DNA from: Apostichopus japonicus
Taxonomy: Eukaryota > Echinodermata > Holothuroidea > Aspidochirotida > Stichopodidae
Length of the DNA: 64,000 bases
Direction: 5' to 3'
Assembly (NCBI RefSeq): GCF_037975245.1
Contig: NC_092583.1
Location: forward strand, 3,030,764-3,094,763
In this document: in pieces, positions 46,202-58,912 of the stretch
How positions within the stretch are numbered: the stretch's first letter is position 1
Layout of the letters: each line of letters begins with the position of its first letter
Made by a program: the position numbers and the translations under genes
The notes under the pieces: generated by a model
Databases searched by the model: none
What the model was told of the DNA's origin: nothing
What the model saw: the letters and a program-made list of their open reading frames with translations, nothing else

Positions 46202-46860
46202 AGATTGTTTGGGTTGGGATATAACTCAGTATGGTGTGGTATTTTGAACAGATACAGTACGTGTTGCTTCAGTCATTGTTATACAATATGGTACTACTAC
46301 TGTACCCTGTGTATAATATGAGGATTTTTCAGGGGGATTCACTTGTTGATAGTGATTTCACTGACAGTCATTCAACTTAAATCACTCACGATTCACTCGG
46401 GTTGGGATATAACTCAGTATGGTGTTCAAGCATGGTTGTACATGAATTCACAGCATGTACTGTACTCCATCACCTCATATAACCTTATGCATTACCGTAT
46501 TTACCTCGCTCTAGCATCTGGCAATTGTTTGTGTGTGTATATGGCCATCTCCCTTCCGTAATTGCCAGCCTCTTGTGCGAGCTTCGCTCTTCGTATCGCT
46601 CTTGATAATCGTTATCAATCTTTCTCATCCTATCTCTATCTTGATCATCGTCGCTTTTGATTCACCAGCTGTTCATCGGTTCAGCAATTGTTCGCTTTGG
46701 ACTGCTTTTGATGGTTATATGTATGTCAGATTGCTACAGTAACTGTTTTGAAGATTTACACACTACTTCTGTGTGTAGTATCTGATCATTATTCGGGGGG
46801 ATTCACGAACCGAGAGTGATTTTACTGTCAGTCATTCAACTCTCGAATCACTCCCTAACA
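46202..46860. repeat. Cluster of short direct repeats
   Basis: GGGTTGGGATATAACTCAGT plus ATGGTGT occurs at 46211 and 46399. GGGGGATTCAC ... GTGATTT..ACTG.CAGTCATTCAACT occurs at 46332-46372 and 46796-46836. These suggest two overlapping duplications of an unidentified element; each of the latter blocks also has GATTCAC/GTGATT inverted words. Confidence 0.65.
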
Positions 46861-46926
46861 CAGTCAATGAGGAGAATCTCCAGCACAAAGGAGCCTCTAT
46901 CCATTGCCATGCCACTGTATCTTTAA

Positions 46927-47161
46927 AGGCATTGAAGACTCACCCCAAACCGCATCTGAAAAAGTTAACTTTCTGTTGCTTGCAAGTGGCGTTTTGTTTG
47001 TGTCGCTACAAAACGCAGACAGTAATGAAACGTGATACCTTGTTATCTTTAGCTGGACCTGAGATGTCCATCGCTGTATCGTTTGTTTACTGTGCTGTGG
47101 GTATTGACCGCAGCCTTATGTACTGACTGTACACATTAGTGTCTAATCACGGACGGTAGGG
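46927..47161 (-). mobile_element. TTAA MITE end, copy 2 (inverted, other end missing)
   Basis: Begins at TTAA (46923-46926) with AGGCATTGAAGACTCACC and matches, inverted, 34079-34317. It keeps the same ATG, the 11-codon stretch, the donor and the acceptor. After the acceptor it lacks 8 bases present in copy 1, and the frame closes at the TTAA. Similarity ends at CTACCGTC (47154-47161); the opposite tip was not found within about 300 bp. Confidence 0.75.
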
Positions 47162-47338
47162 CCTTTGAAGCTTTGAAACTTTTGGAATAGTTTATGTTTG
47201 GTATTGATCCTAAATTGTTTAACAGATACAGTCAAAGTTAGGCAGAGTTCTAGCCTGGATAAAGCACAGTTCAAGGATAAGAAAAAGAAGAAAAAAACCA
47301 GCGTTCGTAATAACGCATCTACTCTATTTATATAAATA

Positions 47339-47436
47339 TGTAGCTATTCTCGTTGTCCAAAATATGGAGTTGAAAAATACAAGAAATGTAGCTATTCTCG
47401 TTGTCCAAAATATGGAGTTGAAAAATACAAGAAATG
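47339..47436. repeat. 48-bp tandem duplication
   Basis: TGTAGCTATTCTCGTTGTCC through AATACAAGAAA is present twice with no differences, starting at 47339 and 47387. Confidence 0.95.
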
Positions 47437-48440
47437 TCGGGAATGCTTCTTTAATTAAGGCTAAACTTGATGATGACATCTTGCTCCTTTGTGCAGACTA
47501 AATGTTCATGATAATTTTGTTTCAACAACTTTCAATCCAAGCGCAACATTTTGTTAACTTCAGGTGAGCGACAGAGCACCTTGGATATTGTTATTCACAA
47601 ATCTATAACCATATTTTATATTATGATTGTAAACATATTATTGGAGGCCACAATGACGGCGGTCACTTATGTTCAGAATTCAACTAACAAGTTTACTGTC
47701 ACCTCGAAAGCCTTTTCGTTTCCTGAGGCAATTTAATCGTCTAATTAAGCCACGGCTGCAGTTTAAAGTAGCTGATAGTTATTTTGGATGGGTAGAACTT
47801 CAAGATTATTAGTATAACACTTAAAAGCGTTTTTAGCAGTTGTCAAAAACTAAAATTTGGGGCTAAGTACTGTACTCTAATGATTTCCTTTGAATCTATG
47901 ACTATTTGTGTCAAAAGTCAGTCTACTGATTGCACATTTAGCAATAGTCACGTTGGTTTAGCATCTACGCACAATTTTGTGGATATGTTTACATTTGCTC
48001 CTCTCATCAAAACGTTACTGATTAAACGGTTGAAAACTTTCCCACTCTTATTTTTAATGGAATTGTAGCTGCAACTCACTTGATGAAGGAAAAGTCAATC
48101 TTTTGTTTTCTATTCACTATAGGACCTGTTACTGAAAGATATTGTTTGTTTTCAAACCTACCCTTAGTCTGCCTCTTTCCCCTATCTCCTTTCCTCTCCA
48201 CTTTCCCTTCCTTCAAAGGATTTTTTTTTTAAATTGTTACTCCATTTTTTGAAGTTGAAAACCCCCAAGACTTCATGGAATTGCTAAAATCTTCAAGAGG
48301 CTTCATATTCGGAAAGGGTATTTAGGGAAAGTCTAATATACAAGGGGAAAAAAATTAAATGTATGAAATTCTTAAAACACATTTATATTAGAAATCTGAG
48401 TGATAATGGATTGAAAATTGTTACAGCATCAAGCAATTCA
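47437..48440. other. Unassigned sequence
   Basis: No gene or repeat recognised; short frames at 47551-47736 and 47880-48068 have no family resemblance. Confidence 0.4.
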
Positions 48441-48574
48441 GGAAAAAATATGCAAGTAAATTTTGCAAGTAAACGTTTTAATTGATATACGGATTGTCAG
48501 CTTCATGGGAAAAAATATGCAAGTAAATTTTGCAAGTAAACGTTTTAATTGATATACGGATTGTCAGCTTCATG
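48441..48574. repeat. 67-bp tandem duplication
   Basis: GGAAAAAATATGCAAGTAAA through GTCAGCTTCATG occurs at 48441 and 48508, identical. Each unit itself contains GCAAGTAAA twice. Confidence 0.95.
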
Positions 48575-49085
48575 GGAAGTACAGCGTTTCAAAATAGTGA
48601 AGTCCTGTGTGTCAGGAGAGGGTACCCAGGGAGCTCTTAATCTCTTCCATGTGCTGTTTGTGTGTGAATTATTACAATGGAATATTAATCAGCGTTGTTT
48701 GGCTAACTTGTTATCGAGATTAAAAGTTCTCAAGGAATTCTGTTATTGTAGTATCATTTTGATGCTGTTAATAACATTCCATGTTTATTTTGGTCTGTGC
48801 CATTCAGTGGGGATTTGCAGTAAATATTAATCTGATCCACTCTTGTGTGTACAATATTGTCCTTCTCAATTGACATTCATGAGTCTGGCAAAATGCCACT
48901 TTTGCTCCTTATCAACATTTAAACCTTGCACAGGTGGAGGAAATCTATTGCTGAAAGTATGGAAGTAAAATGTGAACTCTTTTTACATTATATTACATGA
49001 GGAGTGTGTTAGATACTACAGTATCCTAGCTCTCCTTCTTGATAACACCATGTAAAATATTGATTTCCTTTCTGTACTGATTGAT
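48575..49085. other. Unassigned sequence
   Basis: A 93-codon plus frame (48549-48830) starts in the duplication and is unassigned. Confidence 0.35.
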
Positions 49086-49089
49086 CACC

Positions 49090-49150
49090 ATCAGTCCCTC
49101 TTACCTGTCTCCTCGCTACTATTGCACTTTCCTCATCTACAGTACTCTAC
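49090..49150. repeat. Family M repeat, short fragment
   Basis: TCCCTCTTACCTGTCTCCTC then ATTGCACTTTCCTCA. Only the left arm and first internal bases are recognisable. Confidence 0.45.
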
Positions 49151-49224
49151 CTTGTCTGAAATCTGTGAAAACTCTGCCCATTGGTTAATATGCACCATGT
49201 CAAAAAGAAAAGCTGTAGCAGCTG

Positions 49225-49506
49225 CAAAAGTCCCTGCAGCCAGGCTGCAGCCAGGCTGCACCCAGGCTACATTAATATTAACCAATGTCAGAGATCTATC
49301 TCTGGCAGATCACCAGTGCCTATTGTGTGATAAGTACTGCATAGCATATAGGATTAACATCCTACACAGCCTGGCTGCAGGATCCTGCAGCCAGGCTGCA
49401 GCAATATTGCCCAATGGCAGACCAGCATTGCCTATTGTGTGATAAGTACTGCATAGCAGATAGGACTAACATCCTACACAGCCTGGCTGCAGGATCCTGC
49501 AGCCCC
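49225..49506. repeat. CTGCAG-rich repeat with two 115-125 bp units
   Basis: GCAGCCAGGCTGCA is repeated at 49230-49262. Then a unit with CCAATG(T/G)CAGA, GCCTATTGTGTGATAAGTAC, TGCATAGCA, TAGGA(T/C)TAACATCC and TACACAGCCTGGCTGCAGGA is present twice (ends near 49390 and 49506). TGCAGGATCCTGCA is a perfect palindrome in both. Confidence 0.9.
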
Positions 49507-52500
49507 TTTAGGATCCTACTTTGGACACAGTGTGCGGTAATGATCACTTCACTTCCACCTGAAGTTACGACATTTCATGAGGTCTACATCATGTGCACAT
49601 ATTTCTTTCACTTAACATATTTTCAGACAGTTTTCAAGTCTCTTCCAATCATTCCAAATTCTACCCCTTGAAGTGTTTGGTTGAATTTCCATTCCCAATC
49701 CACAGGGAATAAAGTGTATAGAGAGGAAGGGCAGGTAGAATAGTGTAGTGTTACAAATCTCCAAACCTGTGTGATATCAGTACGGCTGAGCTTCATTCTC
49801 GGAGAAGCTCGGGTACATTATTATAGTAAGGTGTGTGTGTGGTGATTAAAAGTCTAGAGCTTAATTTTGGTAGTTAAACAGCAATCTGAGCTTAGTATTA
49901 TTAATCAGAATCTTTAATATGATCCAGGTTGATTTTCATAACATTTCTGATCTAACAATGACTGACTCCAGACATCATACATAATGAAGACTTTTGTTGT
50001 GGTTTTTCCATTCATGGAAGCATTAGGATCATAATTGCGTACCTAGGTACGTACAATGAAAGAATAAATAGTTGGTACTGAATGGTTATCATGAAAGCAA
50101 TCTCGTGTAGATATACATATACAGTATACTTGTTCATGCATTGTTCAATCAATTTCAAAACAGCAACGTCATTTGCCAGACTTACACTTGTCACCATGGT
50201 ATTTTTCTGCTGGCATTGAAAATATAGAAAATTGCACAGTCACTGTAAGTGTGACTTGTGAACATAGGCATTTGTAACTGCTTTTATTTATTTTATTTAT
50301 TTCAATTTTCAATGGTAAAACTCGTTTAGCGAGACCCCCTCCAAAAAAAAAAAAACTTTTTTTTATAGAGATCTTGCTTCAGATCTGTCTTGCTCATTAA
50401 ACCAACATTTGGCCTTGAATCTGAAGCCATATAATCCCATTAAAAATGAAAATTAATTAGCATTAAATACTTCTTTTCGTTGTAAACAAGGGAATTAATG
50501 CAACGAAACCTTCTGTGACAAAATGGATCCTCTGTGCATTCCATAAACAACAGATTTTCTCCCAACAAAAGGGCTTTCTTTCATGTAAGAGTTTTGAACA
50601 ACAGGGCACTCTTTAATATTGAAGAGGATGCTTTTTAATTCATGAAAAGAGGCAATTTTGATATTTTTTCAGTATTAAGCTGAAAGGCATACATCCTCCT
50701 GGCAATTCACTACATGGGTTCTGGAATATACATATAGATATAGGCCTGAGCTTTTTCTGCAAATTTTTTAACTATTATCCTAACACACTGTAGCATACGC
50801 AAATTGGAGCCTATACCGCAATTTTTTTTTCTGGATTTTTCATAAAGTTCCCAACAATAGCTTAGATAGTCTTTGGGACATCCAAGTCCCCACAACTTTC
50901 AGGCCCTAGGGGCAAACCCTGCTGGCATCACTGACATATGATCTGTCTTGACCATGAAATTGACTTGTATGCGACTAACTAAGAGTTGGTAAGACTTATC
51001 GATCATGATACATATGACCCGTCTTGACCATGAAATTGAATCTATATGACTGTTAAAGTACAGTAGGAGATGGTAAGACTCAATGCACTTCATGCAATCG
51101 ACTATGTGACTAACTAAGAGTCTGGTATTGACTCATTTCCATTATACTGTATTATCTAACTTGACCAAGTGAAACTCAATGCATGGTGTATTATAACTGC
51201 CAGTAATCGCCTTTTTGACAGGCATCGAGAAGAACCATTACTTGCCAAGCAGGCAAGATTGATACACTTCATTATAGGTTTAATTTAGAGTAGCCAAGGG
51301 GCTGATTAATATATTCATCCTCTTAGGAAATCAACAGAATAGTCAAACAATCAAAGCCTGGGATGAAAATAATGAAAAAAAAAAAAGAATTATAATAATA
51401 ATCATAAGGATAAGAATAAAAAAAAAAACATGAAATAAACGGAAGCAGTTACTTCCCAATGGGAAAATAGTTTGAAGACTTTGGGAGATATGCGTACTGT
51501 TTGATCAATCGATCGATGCTGATATATAAGTAAGTTAAAAACAGTTTTGAAATTATAAGAAATGGATAATTCACTGTCTAGCAACTAAAAACTGTCCAAA
51601 TCAGCTAGAATATTTGCCAGATTGGTCGGCAAGTACAGGATCCATACATGTACAGTAGTATAATTTATAGTGGTCGCAACAAAACCTTAAAGGTATGCTG
51701 TATTGGCCCCATATATGCTAGATATTTAAATATGGTCACCTTTTGGTCAAAATTCTTCAACTGTTTTCATTACAACCTTCGAGGCAATTTTCTTCGCTGG
51801 GACATTCAGTCATCTTGTGTGTTCCCTTAAAAATGGTTGAGTACAATTTGGAGAGTAAAGACCTCCAGGAAAGTACATTTTGAAAATTTCTAGCAATTAT
51901 AAGCGTGCTATAAATTGGGGCCTATACAGAGACCTCCTTTATGAACGTACAGTAAATGAAAGTACTGTTATGATGTAGTTTGCTTCAGTCGTGTTCATTC
52001 AGTATGATGCATGTACAAATGCCTCTTTGTTGGTTACCTGTTAAACTCATTGCTTCATTAAACCTGCATTAAACTTATGTAGAGACTAAGTGCTATTGTA
52101 GTTATCATATATGTACAGTATGTGTACAATGGTTCATATTTATGAGTGAAAAAATTAAATTGATAATGGACTATTTAAGGCTGGGGGAGGGGCGGGGGTT
52201 ACTGTATTATATATACAGCCTTAGCATAAATAAGCGCTCATTCTAAAAAAACTGCTGTCATTCTTTCTAAGACTATCTTTGCCTATAGCCATCTGGCACA
52301 GGTGGAAAGACAAAAAAAAAAAAAGAACTTGATTTGATTATATTGAAAACATGCTGACGAGATATGGATTGTGGAACCCTATTACAAAAGCAGATAGTGA
52401 CAAAATCATCTATAGATTGTAAGTTTAAAAACATCTAGACAGAAATACATTAAAGACGTATACATGTCCTGTACTGTCCATGTTGACCTGTGTTTCTACT

Positions 52501-52605
52501 CAGTATTCAATCAGTAATGGATTAATATTGTCTAATTTTGTATGTAGAAAGAACCAACTGTATGTTTGCATGACAACCACTTCCAAATATTTTAATCATT
52601 TTTCT
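49507..52605. other. Unassigned sequence with a weak repeat
   Basis: 50925-51125 has two or three loose copies of TGACCATGAAATTGA, ACTAACTAAGAGT and GGTAAGACT(T/C)A. A/T runs at 50342-50366 and 51374-51430. No gene supported. Confidence 0.4.
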
Positions 52606-52608
52606 AAG

Positions 52609-52952
52609 GTGGTTTGTTCATTCCTCCAAGGCGGTATGTTCATTTCTCCAAGGCGGTTTGTTCATTTCCACAAGACGGTTTGTTCATTTCTTCAAGGCGG
52701 TTTGTTCATTCCTCCAAGACGGTTTGTTCATTTCTTCAAGGCGGCAGTTTGTTCATTTCTCCAAGGCGGTTTGTTCATTCCTCCAAGACGGTTTGTTCAT
52801 TTCTTCAAGGCGGCAGTTTGTTCATTTCTCCAAGGCGGTTTGTTCATTCCTCTAAGGCGGTTTGTTCATTTCTCCAAGACAGTTTGTTCATTTCTTCAAG
52901 GCGGCAGTTTGTTCATTTCTCCAAGGTGGCGGTTTGTTCATCTTATCAAGAC
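52609..52952. repeat. 22/25-bp minisatellite, about 15 copies
   Basis: Unit GCGGTTTGTTCATTTCTCCAAG split as GCGGTTTGTTC + ATTTCTCCAAG (22 bp); every few copies has GCGGCAGTTTG (25 bp). The pattern 22,22,25 recurs around 52722-52830, suggesting a higher-order unit. As 22 is not a multiple of three, all three plus frames are open across parts of it with the same peptide words (VCSFLQGG, LFISPRR, FVHFFKA); these are not genes. Confidence 0.95.
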
Positions 52953-55900
52953 GGTTTGCCGAACTGTTCATTGTTGTCATATATGTCGGTAAAGCTTTGT
53001 GGATGGTGTATGACAGATGTTCTTTTAATGTTATTGCAACTGTCATCTGTTCCATGGATACACACAAACCTGTAGCAGCTATACTGAAGGTACCCATTTC
53101 CAAACATCGCAAGATTCTTTGCAAACGTGACAGAATTCCCTACAATATAATGTATTACAGTACAGAGTTGACCCAGTTAACTAAGCAGTTAAGAGTATTG
53201 CATGCTCAGGTAATTAGCCCAAGTTGCATTTTTGATGGCATGTTTCACTTGACTTAAAGACTTACTGTTTACGTTACAGTACATATTTAATTTTTCTTTT
53301 CGCACCAATTTATCAAAAACAATTCATCAGTAACTATTGTGCATATTTTATGTGGTTTACACTATACTGCCATATATACATAAATGTAATGTAATCCTGC
53401 TGTGTTAGAATGAGATACTCTGTCCATGTGACCTTACACTCATTCCTCTGTGCCCCTCCCCATCCCCTCCACCTTCCTCCACCCCCTCCCCCAGACTTTT
53501 AATTTTAAAATAACAGTTTTGAACTAGTAAACTTGAAGGGAAAATAAAGAACTGGACAAAAAAGAAAGTTGTTGCTTACTAGTTTCTAGTAAAATGATGC
53601 AGTGCTTGACTTCTAGCTAATGATGCAACACCATTCCACCCCCTCTCCCGGCTCATGTGTACAGTACATGTACCTATTGTAAGTGTACAAACCAAAATGT
53701 TGATGTGCCATAATGATTCATTCTACTGTATATAGGACGGTACAGCTTCCCCATCCTTTAGCTCCCTTTTAATAGATCCACTAATTTCCCCTTACTTCCT
53801 TTCCATAAATCACCAGTCATTGCATTTCCATGACCCAACAAGACTGAGACTATCAAATTTCCTAAATATGATTTGCAAATTCTTGGCAATTATTTCACAA
53901 TTGCACAATCATATTGTGTACAAAGTTGCTTTGTTACTAAGAGGTTATCGTAGTTGATTCATGAACGGTTCAGACCTTACAGTCTGACTGCCACCTGTAG
54001 TTAAGCCACCAGCTGTCGTCAAGAGGTCACAAGGTCAAGTACACAGGAGGTCACATGTTCAAGTAGACAGGACAATTAACAGATCGTCAAATTGTTCCGG
54101 ATTTGTCATGATTAGGGGAAGTGCAGTGTATTACATATTTAAATGTGTCTCGATTGATTGGTGGCATGTGGAGTTTTTTCCCCTCCCGGTTAAAACATTC
54201 TTTAGATGGAAGCAAGCCCATTTGCTTGCACTATCTCAACTTCTCCCCTTGATTTGATCAGATCATCAAGATTTCAGCTCAGGCTATTTTCTTCGTTTAC
54301 AAGCGTATCACTTTCTCTTGCATTAAAAGTTGTCACTTCTGCACATGGAATTAAAAGAGTGTTTGACATTTGGAGATTCGTGACATTTTCCTAAATTTTT
54401 AGAAAATTTGCAGGAGTTTATTGAAACATTGCATTTTTAATTTACAATCATGCTCCGATCGAGTCTTCGCAAAATCAATCCTGATCATGTCTCCGAATTT
54501 TCTAAGAAAGATGGATGGCTTCTGGTAAGATTTCTTTATTTGTTTTCCATAAATTGTGTCAATAATCAATGTTTCAACTGGAATATTTAATTTGATTGCG
54601 AAAATCATGACAATTTGCAAAATTAAAAATTGTGGCAAGCCCCGCTTTTATTAGATCGTCAGCAAGTTGTTGAACCCTGCCAGGGCTTGGTGCTAAATTT
54701 TGAAATGTTAACTTTTTAAATGATGACGTGGATCAGACCCCATATTTTGAACCCAGCAATAGACTGGGATTGAAGGTGGATCTAACGGGGGTGCTCGTTG
54801 TTAAATTCGTAAGTTAATGTAAACCCAGCTTGAGGTTGACTCGAGATCATTTGAGCGGTCACCTCTTTTTTCCGTCGTCGTTTGTTACGCATGTAATTTG
54901 ACACAATAGTTGTATACAGTAAATTGGAAGCAGGGGTGTAAATCACACCCCCTTACGATTCCATTCCTTTACTTCAAGTTGACCAATCAGGCATAAGTTA
55001 ACTGCAAAACTGTGTATAAATGATATTTGTATGATATGTACAAGAACCAATCGTAAAAAGATGCTTTTAAATATTTGAGGAAGTGAGCATTCAGTTATGT
55101 CCTGTCTGTGATTTTGACTTTACGTAAGTTACATGATAATAAATATGGTACCTTAACCTTTACACGGCTCTGCACTAACTCTATTTGAAGAGAAAACATT
55201 TAATCATTTTGATCATTAAGATGTAAAACAGTCTCCGATAATCGTGAGATTTCTGTTTGCTTGGGACTTTTACTTTTAAGAGAAATGACGTTTTCGGTCA
55301 TCAGTTATCTATATCATGCCGATTAGTACAGGCAGAACTAGGCTCGAAAAATTCAGGCTATTTACTGGCTAACTGTCAGCGAATTTTGCAAACTAGCCAA
55401 AAAAAGAAAAGAAATGGGCACTTGCATTTTTCTGTCAGTATTGAGACATTAGGAAAAAACACATGATATGTCAGTAATACAGTCATCATTAATAAACCAA
55501 AGTACAATTCTAAGCCTGAGAACTAGTAGCAGTGCCAAAACACCCCAATAGACTTTTGGACCTAAGTTTCACTGCATTTCTCCTTCCTGCTCCTCCTTTC
55601 TACCTCCCCCCTCCCCCTCCCCTTCCACTAGTGGTGATTTGTACAAAGAAGAAAAAAGCGCCGCTTGTGAACATCCACTGTGTGTGTAATATGAACAGCA
55701 AGTACAGTAGTTGATTATAAATCTATGCAAAACCACACATTTTATTTCCTGTTTTTATAATATCTACTGTAGAGTTGCACCTACTACCAGTTTGCATTGT
55801 AAATTGGCAGAAGTCCTTGCATGTGCTGGTATCAAGCACTACGAAGCTCTTTAACAGTTCAAGTTAATATACCTCAAAATTTAAAGAAACAAGAGAGGTG

Positions 55901-57030
55901 ATTTACAGTGTCTGTTTTGCTTAACATTATATCCATCAAACATTGGATACCAAACTATTTTACCCTTCTGCCAAGAAGTGATAATGATAACCTACAGTGT
56001 AGTACCATCTTTACACAGTTTGTATAGAATCTGTCACATTAACCCAGTATAAACCTCAACACATCAGAGCTTCTTGCCTTTGAGAAGTAAACTCTCTAAC
56101 AACACTTTGGAAAGATGAAATCACTATATTTTATATTCCCCCCGTAAAGTGTCAGGTAGATTATTAATAGTAGTCTGCAAGAGCCCTCTGTCGCAGCAAC
56201 ACAAAGTAGAGACCCATTTCAATTGGTTCTCCCCAGTATAACAATAACTGATGCGTAGATGCTATGTGAGACAAATCTTGGCTGGGTGGTGACATTAACG
56301 AGGGTTTCTAGGATCAGCCCTGACGACAGAACCAACGATCGTTTTGGCCGCAGGATTCACAGCCTAGTCTTGTTCAAATACTGACTGACTTATCACATTG
56401 GCTGTGTTTATCAAAGCCATTTTATCCGCTGTGTAAACATCACCTTTTTTAATAAATTAATACTCTGTGTCGGTAATTCATAGCAGACTCTCAGCCGTTC
56501 ATTTCTATTCGTGGACTTCATACTTTGCCGTGATCGTGTCCATACAGTCAGCTGATGATAAACTGGTCGGCGTAGTCCAAAATCCATTTATTTTGCTGCT
56601 GCTGCGAATTTGGTTTATGGTCTTCAAGAGAAGCAGGCCACTTTTGAAAAAAACACTGCGGAAAATTACGTCTCGTTTCGAAGCAAAACTGGCTTTAATT
56701 GATGGGATTTTAAGGTTAGGCGAGGAGAGATAGACAGGTTGACAGAATTTTTGTCATTTATTTTGGCGCTCTTAATTAGGCTAAGCACACAACGCGTGAT
56801 ATTCAACGGTTGTGAACCAGATTCCACTCGTCAGTGATTTACAGATTTGCATCGATGTGATCGGATTAAGATTCGAGCAGTGGATTTAATTTGAGAGAGA
56901 GAGTGAGAGAGGGAAAAAAAGGCCGTTCTTATACCTACAATGACACTCTGTAAGGAATGTTTAAATACTGGAAATAGAATTTGCTGCGTATTAGTTTGAA
57001 ATCACTGCCAGAGATTGTACCGTGGTTGCC
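52953..57030. other. Unassigned sequence
   Basis: 54024-54053 has three AGGTCA half sites (AGGTCACAAGGTCA is a DR2 spacing). C-rich tracts at 53456-53500. An 88-codon plus frame at 56467-56733 is unassigned. GAGAGAGAGAG near 56893. Confidence 0.35.
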
Positions 57031-57090
57031 ATGGATGAGTTCAAAGGTCGAACAGGAAGGAGCAGCGTTAAGAAAGATCCAAGGAAAGAG
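57031..57090 (+). CDS. Possible first coding exon, unidentified protein
   Basis: ATG at 57031 in a strong Kozak setting (GTTGCCATGG) opens 20 codons, MDEFKGRTGRSSVKKDPRKE, ending exactly at a donor-like GAG|GTTTGT (57090/57091), phase 0. Past the donor the frame closes within about 8 codons. The basic, charged composition looks like an N-terminal tail. 56890-57030 upstream could be a 5' UTR with a GA-rich tract, but no TATA box or initiator is evident. Later exons were not recognised. I cannot assign a family; this could be chance. Confidence 0.28.
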
Positions 57091-58590
57091 GTTTGTGGAT
57101 CTATCAATTAAAAGCAGGATTTAGAGCTTTTGGTTATTTTGCTAAATGATAACAGCAGTTTTTTCTGCATTATGGGTAAAAGATCTACTGTAATGAAGCA
57201 AAAACTGCATCGGTGCCTTTCGTTTCGTTGTCTTGTAGAGGGAGGGGATGGGGAGGGGGGATGCATCAGGTTTCAAAATCAGTTGAACCTGATGTAATGT
57301 TCAACACCAAGCACAGGGTCTGATTTTTAATGTGGATCATTCCGTGTCAAATCACGGATGGCTGTTGCTGCATCCTCTCCAAAAATTCCCAAATTTGTTG
57401 TATGATTGGAACACCATAATATAAGCATATTCTGAAAATTTCAGTTGCATTGCTTCACAATTGGCCGATTTATCACACTTTGAAATTCTGCAATTTGGGC
57501 GCCACTGTGGCATTTGGGCATTTTCTTGACTTTTGAGGTCTCATTTCTCAGCAAAGATGTCGAACTACAACATACTCTAAAGTTTGGTGATTTGATATGG
57601 AATGACCCATGTAAATGAGGCCTTAGTGGAATAACTTGCAACTGAATCAAATAGAGAATTACACTGCAGATCAAACTACTCTATTTAGCCTTTAGTAGAC
57701 ATACATGATCACAGAAATTTACAATAATGCATGTTTGGTATGGATGTCTTTCATGAAATGACATTAATTTGTCAATTCAGTTGATTCACTTATTTCACCG
57801 TTTTTATCTTAAGGGGGATTGCCGAGGGGGGGGGGGGTGAGGGAGGTAAAGGATATCTTGTTACCACATATCCTTCCAATTTTAGGTGCTGCAGGAAAAA
57901 GCAACTAGAAAAATTTGTTGACTAATCACAACCAATTTTAAATAACTTGACCTTAAATTATGTCGCACAGTGCTGTACACTGTAGCTGTTATTGGTATTG
58001 TGTTTATTGGATATTTGGCAAACACTGAGAACTCCTGCTGACATTTGAGTAGATCTGCATGCATGAATACCGGTGAAAATTAATTTATGATAAATTAATA
58101 GTCTATTACAGGATATACCATGCTGATATCTTGCCAAACGTTCACCCTAATTGGACGTGAGAATATCCATTTGTATGTATTCATAGCATGTGACCAGACA
58201 TGCAAGTGTAATATGTGAACGGTATGGAATAATAATTACAGTGTATATTATCCATCATCGGTGTAACAGGAGATGTTCTGTGGTTTGAGTGGGGGTTTTA
58301 AGCATTAAATGATATATGTGACACCCGTCCCTTTATAATTTTAATATATCACATTCTAAAATATGGAAGTTATATTGCTTGTAAGGGTGACAGACTGACA
58401 GTATTAAAATGGGATATATCTGACCACTTTTTGTCATATTGCACATTTGCATACCTTTGTACGCATGCTGTGGATGATCTCATGAAAATATAAAGATGAA
58501 AAGTCAGTGGTTTCTTTGTCAAGGGTATCGTCCAGTGGTGGAGTTGGAGTTAAAGTCGAGGGCAACACAGTCCAAAGCAGTTTCTCTGCT
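57091..58590. other. Unassigned sequence
   Basis: G run at 57826-57838. No repeat boundaries or gene recognised. Confidence 0.4.
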
Positions 58591-58593
58591 AAT

Positions 58594-58745
58594 GATGATG
58601 ATGATGATGATTTATTTGTTTCAACACATAGTAATACAAGGTGAACAAGACAATATAACTGCAAATCTGAGACATGTCAGATTCTAAGACATGGCTGGCC
58701 CAAGAAAGTGGTTTCAAGTCTCAATCAGGAAAGTCCTGGAATAAT
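58594..58745 (-). repeat. Possible LINE 3' tail with (ATC)n
   Basis: On the minus strand TATGTGTTGAAACAAATAAA is followed by (TCA)n at 58611-58594, as in LINE 3' ends. The preceding 100 bases show no coding remains, so this is only suggestive. Confidence 0.4.
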
Positions 58746-58759
58746 AAAAATTAACTTTA

Positions 58760-58912
58760 TTTCTTTGCCTGCCTACCTGTCTCATCACAACATCAGCACT
58801 CTTGGTCTACGGTGCCTTGAAAGAACTGGTGCATTTTAGCAATCAATGTACCACACCATTTTGGTCATTGAACTTCCTGTGCATTCTACCACCCAAAGCG
58901 CTCAAACCACCC
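58760..58912. repeat. Family M repeat, degenerate copy
   Basis: TTTATTTCTTTGCCTGCC, TACCTGTCTCATCACAAC, CATCAGCAC, GAAAGAACTGGTGCATTTTAG and CATTCTACCACCCAAAGCG follow the family order. Right arm absent. Confidence 0.6.

Noticed and set aside
52480-53257. Three long overlapping plus-strand frames (170, 153, 131 codons)
   Set aside because: They are the three reading frames of the 22/25-bp minisatellite with unrelated ends; all contain the same peptide words.
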